Part shown: one piece after another, positions 14,150-18,652 of the stretch
Numbering within the stretch: position 1 is the first letter of the stretch
How the letters are laid out: each line of letters begins with the position of its first letter
Translations under genes and position numbers: made by a program
DNA from: JAZQLP01 sp045629205
Lineage (GTDB): Bacteria > Bacillota > Clostridia > Oscillospirales > UBA644
Direction: 5' to 3'
Assembly (NCBI GenBank): GCA_045629205.1
Contig: JAZQQT010000009.1
Location: 1-18,652 of the forward strand
DNA: 18,652 bases
Notes under the pieces: generated by a model
Database searches by the model: none
Told to the model about the DNA's origin: nothing
What the model saw: the letters and a program-made list of their open reading frames with translations, nothing else

Positions 14150-16342
14150 ATGAAAAGATATTTGTCTGTATTGCTGATTTTTGCCGTTACAATAACATTA
14201 TTTTCGGCATGCGAAAAGCCTCTTAACCCTGCCGAAGAAGAACATAAATACGGAAAAATCATATACGTTTCTCCAAACGGAAACGACGAAAATAACGGTG
14301 AAAAATCCTCACCCGTTGCCTCTCTTTCCGGCGCGGTAAAAGCACTGCGCGCATACAGAGCCGAAAACGGACTTCCCGAAGGCGGAATCAAAATCGAATT
14401 CGCCGAAGGAACATATTATGTTACCGAAGGAATCACATTAACTGCCGAAGACAGCGGAACCGAAGCAAGCCCGATTGTTTTCGCGGGAGCCGACGGCGCG
14501 GACGTCCTTTTAAGCGGAGGCGTAACACTTGATCCCACGGATTTCAAACCTGCCGACGATGCTTTCAAATCACTCTTGCAAACCGAAGAAGCAAAACAGA
14601 ACGTCATTATGATCGACCTCGCCAAAGCCGGATGTTACGATCTTGCCGATATCTCTTACGGCTCTCCGGAAGTTTTCAGACAGGAACTTTATATTAACGG
14701 CGAAAGGCAGGATGTTGCCCGTTGGCCGAACGGAAAAGGAAGCTATCACCATCCCGAAAAAGTTGACGGCGATAACATTATTACAGATGAAAACGGCAAC
14801 CTCTTCGGTAAAATATATATAACAGAGAAGCAGGCAGCTCTTTGGAGCAAAGCAAAGAGCTGCAGATTATTAGGTTACCCGGAAGCAGATTTTTTTGCGT
14901 ATTTACATGAATCACTTGAGATTGACGAAACCGATTCGTCTATCCTTCTTCCCATATATCCATCCGGAGGTTACGGGTGCGGGCTCGGAGAAAAGTGCCT
15001 TTATTTCGTTTACAATATTCCGCAGGAACTTGATGCTCCCGGTGAATATTACTGGGATACCGAAACAAACATCCTTTATTATTGGCCTGCCGAAAACTTT
15101 GATTCATCAGAAGTTGTATTTTCTCAATTGTCAGATACTTTTATAAATCTTGACAAATGCTCATTCATTAATTTTGAAAATCTGTCGGTCAAATATGCCC
15201 GCAGAGGTTTTTTAGACGGAACGGGAGACTTTATCACAATCAGTAAATGCAGCATTTCAAATGTTGTCGGACGTTATGCGATCAGACTTGCAGGCGACAA
15301 TAATACCGTTACCGGCTGTCTGTTATGTAATCTGGCTGCCGGAGGCATTTCTTTTACGTCGGGTAACGTTGCAACGCAAACATTCGGAAACTCCGTTATC
15401 AGCGACAACATAATCCATCACTGGGGAGAAGAATTTCCAACGGAATTCCAGGCCGTAGACGTCAAAGGATACGGATTACTGGTTTCACATAATACTCTTC
15501 ATGATACTTCGAACGTTGCGATTCAACTGTTTGCCGGCGAAACCGTAATAGAATACAATGAAATATATAATTGCTGCAAAGAATCGTCCGATATGGGCGC
15601 GATTCATACTGTCGGACAGTTTACATATTACGATAACGTTCTCAGATATAACTATATCCATAACATAAGAGATTATCTTAACACTTCGATGGGTATTAAG
15701 CGCGACGGTCTCGGCAACGCAATATATTTCGACTGCTTCGGAAGATATGCATCCTGTTACGGCAATTTGTTCGTTGATATTGCCGGAACGGCAATGTGCG
15801 GCGCTTCCGGTTATATGGATCTTCACGACAATATCTGCGTAAACGTAGGAGAACCGATAAATATCGTTTACTGGGGACCGGAAGAGGCTCCCGATGCATA
15901 TGACACAGGCTGGCTGGCAAGTATCCGCCTTTACGATTATCTCGGTCGAATTTGGAGATATACCGCCGCAAAAACGGTTCTTTTTGTCGAAGTCAACAAT
16001 CAGGATGAAAATTATACATCATACGATTTACCGTTTTCACCCTCTCATTTCCATATTCGTAATAATGTCAGATATATAGACGAATCCTCTGATTTTCCCT
16101 CATACGATGAATCACAGGAAGACCCGTATATGTTCCACACAGTCAGAGGCGTTCAGTGGGCATTTGACCTTTGCGCGATCTCGGACAATGTATGTTATCG
16201 GGATGACCCCGGTTTTACCGATTATGCAAACGGTGACTATACTTTAAGAAAAGATTCAAGAGTTTTCCGTGACCTTATAGGTTTTGAAGAACCGGATTTA
16301 TCAACCGTCGGAGCAAGAGCTTCCGAAAACCCGTTCAAATAA
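14150..16342 (+). CDS. Beta-helix lipoprotein 1, GH141/GH120-like
   Basis: The 730-residue product starts with a lipoprotein signal peptide (MKRYLSVLLIFAVTITLFSA then Cys21), so it should be anchored to the outer face of the membrane. After a short linker comes a right-handed beta-helix fold. Its opening IIYVSPNGNDENNGE, the ITLTAEDSGTEASPIVFAG stretch and the SGGVTLDP turn resemble the family of which GH141 and GH120 enzymes are characterised members. The second half has the family-typical E-Y-N-E-I (residues about 465-469) and SSDMGAIHT with Asp481, a possible catalytic region, then YDNVLRYNYIHNI. Substrates of characterised relatives include pectin- and xylan-derived sugars. The ATG at 14150 is chosen over one at 14072 because it alone gives a lipobox and lies after the promoter, with AGAGG upstream. 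It is tandem with a paralogue. Confidence 0.85.
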   Translation: MKRYLSVLLIFAVTITLFSACEKPLNPAEEEHKYGKIIYVSPNGNDENNGEKSSPVASLSGAVKALRAYRAENGLPEGGIKIEFAEGTYYVTEGITLTAEDSGTEASPIVFAGADGADVLLSGGVTLDPTDFKPADDAFKSLLQTEEAKQNVIMIDLAKAGCYDLADISYGSPEVFRQELYINGERQDVARWPNGKGSYHHPEKVDGDNIITDENGNLFGKIYITEKQAALWSKAKSCRLLGYPEADFFAYLHESLEIDETDSSILLPIYPSGGYGCGLGEKCLYFVYNIPQELDAPGEYYWDTETNILYYWPAENFDSSEVVFSQLSDTFINLDKCSFINFENLSVKYARRGFLDGTGDFITISKCSISNVVGRYAIRLAGDNNTVTGCLLCNLAAGGISFTSGNVATQTFGNSVISDNIIHHWGEEFPTEFQAVDVKGYGLLVSHNTLHDTSNVAIQLFAGETVIEYNEIYNCCKESSDMGAIHTVGQFTYYDNVLRYNYIHNIRDYLNTSMGIKRDGLGNAIYFDCFGRYASCYGNLFVDIAGTAMCGASGYMDLHDNICVNVGEPINIVYWGPEEAPDAYDTGWLASIRLYDYLGRIWRYTAAKTVLFVEVNNQDENYTSYDLPFSPSHFHIRNNVRYIDESSDFPSYDESQEDPYMFHTVRGVQWAFDLCAISDNVCYRDDPGFTDYANGDYTLRKDSRVFRDLIGFEEPDLSTVGARASENPFK
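14451..14582 (+). repeat. Near-identical DNA patch, copy 1
   Basis: This 132-bp stretch matches 16746-16877 in direct orientation with only 4 mismatches (97%). The 50 bp before it differ at 10 positions, and the 60 bp after it (from 14581) at 9, so the high identity is local. It encodes the SGTEASPIVFAGADGADVLL region of the beta-helix N-terminal part. Confidence 0.85.
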
Positions 16343-16355
16343 TAATTCATTCTAT

Positions 16356-16385
16356 AAGCGACCGATTGATTCGGTCGCTTTTTTT
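16356..16385 (+). terminator. Intrinsic terminator of beta-helix lipoprotein 1
   Basis: A 10-bp stem (AAGCGACCGA at 16356-16365 with TCGGTCGCTT at 16371-16380) closes a 5-nt loop and runs into a seven-U tract. It is the same stem (AAGCGACCG) as after the second lipoprotein gene. Its U-tract overlaps the next promoter's -35 box. Confidence 0.9.
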
Positions 16386-16412
16386 GACAAAAGTTCAAAA
16401 AAGGTATATAAT
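16384..16412 (+). promoter_or_regulatory. Promoter of beta-helix lipoprotein 2
   Basis: TTGACA (16384-16389) and TATAAT (16407-16412) are separated by 17 nt, a full consensus match. It begins in the U-tract of the preceding terminator, so the second gene is not a simple read-through product but has a stronger promoter than the first (TTGACC/TATCAT). Confidence 0.85.
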
Positions 16413-16441
16413 GTTTTTATCATATCTATCCGGAGGACACT

Positions 16442-18607
16442 ATGAAAAAAACACCGGCAATAATGATGATTCTCGTTCTGATTTTTTCGCTCATTACCGC
16501 CTGCGCGAACAAACCGGCCGAACCGAATGAGGAAGAGCATGTTTACGGTAAAATCATTTATGTTTCACCTGACGGAAACGACGAAAACAGCGGAGAAAAA
16601 GACACTCCCGTTGCCTCTCTTACCGGCGCGGTCAACGCAATGCGTTCCTACAGAAAACAAAACGGACTTCCCGAAGGCGGAATAAAGATAGAATTCGCAT
16701 CGGGAACATATAATGTTACCGAGGGAATAACATTGACGGCGGAAGACAGCGGAACCGAAGAAAGCCCGATTGTTTTCGCGGGAGCCGACGGCGCGGACGT
16801 CCTTTTAAGCGGAGGCGTTACACTTGATCCCGCGGATTTCCAACCTGCCGACGATGCTTTCAAATCACTCTTGCAAACAGAAGAAGCGAAACAGAACGTC
16901 GTTATGATAGACCTTGCCGCCGCCGGATGCTACGATCTTTACGAAACTAACGGCGGTCATCAGGAATTGTTTTCGGAAAACCGAAGACTTACGATAGCCA
17001 GATGGCCAAACGACACTTACTGCAATCCTGAAATCAATGCGCAGGACACGGTTATAGGAAAAGACGGCGGAACCTATGTCAGAATACCGATTCCCACAGA
17101 TAAGGCGGAGCTTTGGAAAGATGCAAAAAAAATCTCTTTCTACGGTATGCCCTACATAGACTGGCAATCAATAACTGTCTACCATATCCAAACAGATGAT
17201 GAAAATCCATCACTTCTGTTCCCGTCGGCATGGTCAAACATAAACAACGAATGTCTTTATTTTTTATTCAATATACCGCAGGAACTCGACTCCCCCGGAG
17301 AATATTATTGGGACAGCGAAACAAGGCATATCTACTATTGGCCGGTAGAAAATCCCGAAACGTCGCAAATCGCTTTTTCACAGCTTAATGAAAATTGTTT
17401 CACACTTACGGACTGTTCATATATTTCATTCAGTAATTTTTCTGCAAAATATTTCCGGCAGTCTTTTTTTAAAATCGTCGGCAATCATATTACTGTCGAA
17501 AATTGCGGAATTTCATGCTGCGCAGGTGATACAGCAATCGATTTGACAGGAGACTCCAATACGGTAAAAGGATGTCTTCTACACGATTTGTCAACAAGCG
17601 CCATTATTGTCCATACAGGAGATATTGCCTCTCAGACAATCGGAAACACACTTATATCCGACAACATTATACACGACTGGTCGCAGTTATATACAACCTT
17701 CAATGCCGGAATTGATATTTACGGCTACGGAGCATGTGTTTGTCACAACGAGTTATATAACAGTCCTCATCTTGCCATTGCCCTCCACTCTGGGGAATGT
17801 TTAGTTGAATATAACGATGTACACGACTGTTGTAAAGAAACATCCGATTCGGGCGCGCTGTATACGTGGGGAAGATTTTCATGGTCCGGGAACATTTTCC
17901 GATACAATTACGTTCATCAGATATACGATCGTGTCAGCCCGGCTTTCGGTATTACCCGACTCGGAAATGCAAACGGAATATACTTTGATTGGTATGGCAG
18001 ATTCTCTCAGGTATACGGGAATCTGTTCGTCGATATTGTAGGGACTGCGGTTATGGGCGCAGCGGGTCATACACTCTGCGAAAACAATATCTGCATAAAC
18101 GTCGGAGAAACTACCAATATTTTCACATACGGTTTAAATGATCAGAAAGATTATTACGACTGCGAGTGGATGACCGGAGATATTCGCCTTTACGACTATC
18201 TCAACGGAATATGGAAATACACTTCACCGAGAACTCTCCTTTTTGTAGAACTCAATGATCAGTCACATAATAAATCTTCTTACGATCTTCCTTTGGCCCC
18301 GGCATATTCCGTTATACGCAATAACGTGAGATATATAGATCCTTCATCGTCATTCAAACCCTTCCCCGATACATCAGTCAACGAATATTATAAGTATAAT
18401 TCCGTTCGCGGAGACGACCACAGTTTTGCTATGGATGCCGTCCTTGATAACGTATGCTATATCAACGATGACCCCGGCTTCACCGATTACGCAAACGGAG
18501 ATTACACTTTAAAAAAAGATTCCCGCGTCTTCCGCGATCTTATCGGATTCGAAGAGCCCGATTTATCAACCGTCGGCGTCAGAGCTTCCGAAAACCCGTT
18601 CAAATAA
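16442..18607 (+). CDS. Beta-helix lipoprotein 2, GH141/GH120-like, paralogue of the preceding gene
   Basis: The 721-residue product is a paralogue of the gene at 14150-16342. It has a lipoprotein signal peptide with lipobox ITAC (Cys21) and the same short linker. Over 137 N-terminal residues aligned, 119 are identical. The middle (about 160-670) is much more divergent but keeps the family motifs: IPQELDSPGEYYWD, E-Y-N-D-V, TSDSGALYTW with Asp469 and FRYNYVHQI. The last 46 residues have only two differences. It is thus probably anchored outside the cell, acting on a related but different glycan. GGAGG lies five nt before the ATG; its promoter is consensus. The end of the gene is in the window, followed by an AAGCGACCG terminator. 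Confidence 0.85.
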   Translation: MKKTPAIMMILVLIFSLITACANKPAEPNEEEHVYGKIIYVSPDGNDENSGEKDTPVASLTGAVNAMRSYRKQNGLPEGGIKIEFASGTYNVTEGITLTAEDSGTEESPIVFAGADGADVLLSGGVTLDPADFQPADDAFKSLLQTEEAKQNVVMIDLAAAGCYDLYETNGGHQELFSENRRLTIARWPNDTYCNPEINAQDTVIGKDGGTYVRIPIPTDKAELWKDAKKISFYGMPYIDWQSITVYHIQTDDENPSLLFPSAWSNINNECLYFLFNIPQELDSPGEYYWDSETRHIYYWPVENPETSQIAFSQLNENCFTLTDCSYISFSNFSAKYFRQSFFKIVGNHITVENCGISCCAGDTAIDLTGDSNTVKGCLLHDLSTSAIIVHTGDIASQTIGNTLISDNIIHDWSQLYTTFNAGIDIYGYGACVCHNELYNSPHLAIALHSGECLVEYNDVHDCCKETSDSGALYTWGRFSWSGNIFRYNYVHQIYDRVSPAFGITRLGNANGIYFDWYGRFSQVYGNLFVDIVGTAVMGAAGHTLCENNICINVGETTNIFTYGLNDQKDYYDCEWMTGDIRLYDYLNGIWKYTSPRTLLFVELNDQSHNKSSYDLPLAPAYSVIRNNVRYIDPSSSFKPFPDTSVNEYYKYNSVRGDDHSFAMDAVLDNVCYINDDPGFTDYANGDYTLKKDSRVFRDLIGFEEPDLSTVGVRASENPFK
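16746..16877 (+). repeat. Near-identical DNA patch, copy 2
   Basis: This is the second copy of the 132-bp patch at 14451-14582. It lies in the same relative position of the paralogous gene. Confidence 0.85.
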
Positions 18608-18623
18608 TAATAAAACAGTAATC

Positions 18624-18652
18624 AAGCGACCGTTTTTCGGTCGCTTTTCTTT
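18624..18652 (+). terminator. Intrinsic terminator of beta-helix lipoprotein 2
   Basis: A 9-bp stem (AAGCGACCG at 18624-18632 with CGGTCGCTT at 18638-18646) closes a loop of five T and is followed by TTCTTT up to the window edge. The same stem follows the first paralogue, so the terminator was copied with the gene. Confidence 0.85.

Overview
The window looks like part of a chromosome of a low-to-moderate GC member of the Bacillota, most likely a gut or rumen member of Clostridia. The evidence is near-consensus TTGACA/TATAAT promoters, GGAGG-type ribosome binding sites, a LytS-type 5TM receptor joined to a SpoIIE phosphatase, a DUF3795-type protein, a MerR/GyrI regulator and lipoprotein signal peptides. 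No ribosomal RNA, tRNA, CRISPR array, transposase or phage gene was seen. Nothing identifies the species.

Layout. Positions 1-2554 (minus) hold most of a membrane sensor/phosphatase, cut by the window edge at its C-terminus. It has a strong promoter of its own. Positions 2649-4377 (minus) hold a GNAT acetyltransferase with tandem hairpins downstream and an arylamine N-acetyltransferase; between them is a leader with interlocked inverted repeats bracketed by a 12-bp direct repeat. The arylamine N-acetyltransferase follows a GH28-like protein (4394-6187, minus) by 16 nt, so those two form an operon. A divergent promoter pair at 6225-6298 separates this from a plus-strand operon (cytidylate kinase-like protein, MATE transporter, transglutaminase-like protein; 6334-9348). 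That operon ends at a 14-bp hairpin shared with a convergent MerR-type regulator (9432-10223, minus), whose promoter has the 19-bp spacer typical of MerR-controlled promoters.

Positions 10300-14022 (minus) hold a compact operon reading GH2 hydrolase, then an unassigned protein with a likely alpha/alpha barrel, then a DUF3795-like protein. It is divergently transcribed from two tandem lipoproteins (14150-16342 and 16442-18607, plus). Both are right-handed beta-helix proteins resembling GH141/GH120-type enzymes, and each ends in the same AAGCGACCG hairpin terminator.

How the genes may work together. The GH28-like, GH2, barrel and two beta-helix proteins look like a carbohydrate (probably pectin-type) degradation cluster. 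The lipoproteins would act at the outer face of the cell, while the GH28, GH2 and barrel proteins lack signal peptides and would act on imported oligosaccharides. No transporter for such sugars is inside the window. The substrate is inferred only from family membership.

Most unusual features: the two lipoproteins share a 132-bp patch that is about 97% identical in DNA inside otherwise more diverged genes, which suggests gene conversion; the GNAT leader element; the GH28-like protein with degenerate motifs plus a C-terminal domain; and the unassigned barrel protein beside GH2. I did not find a clear, wholly new defence or mobile system.
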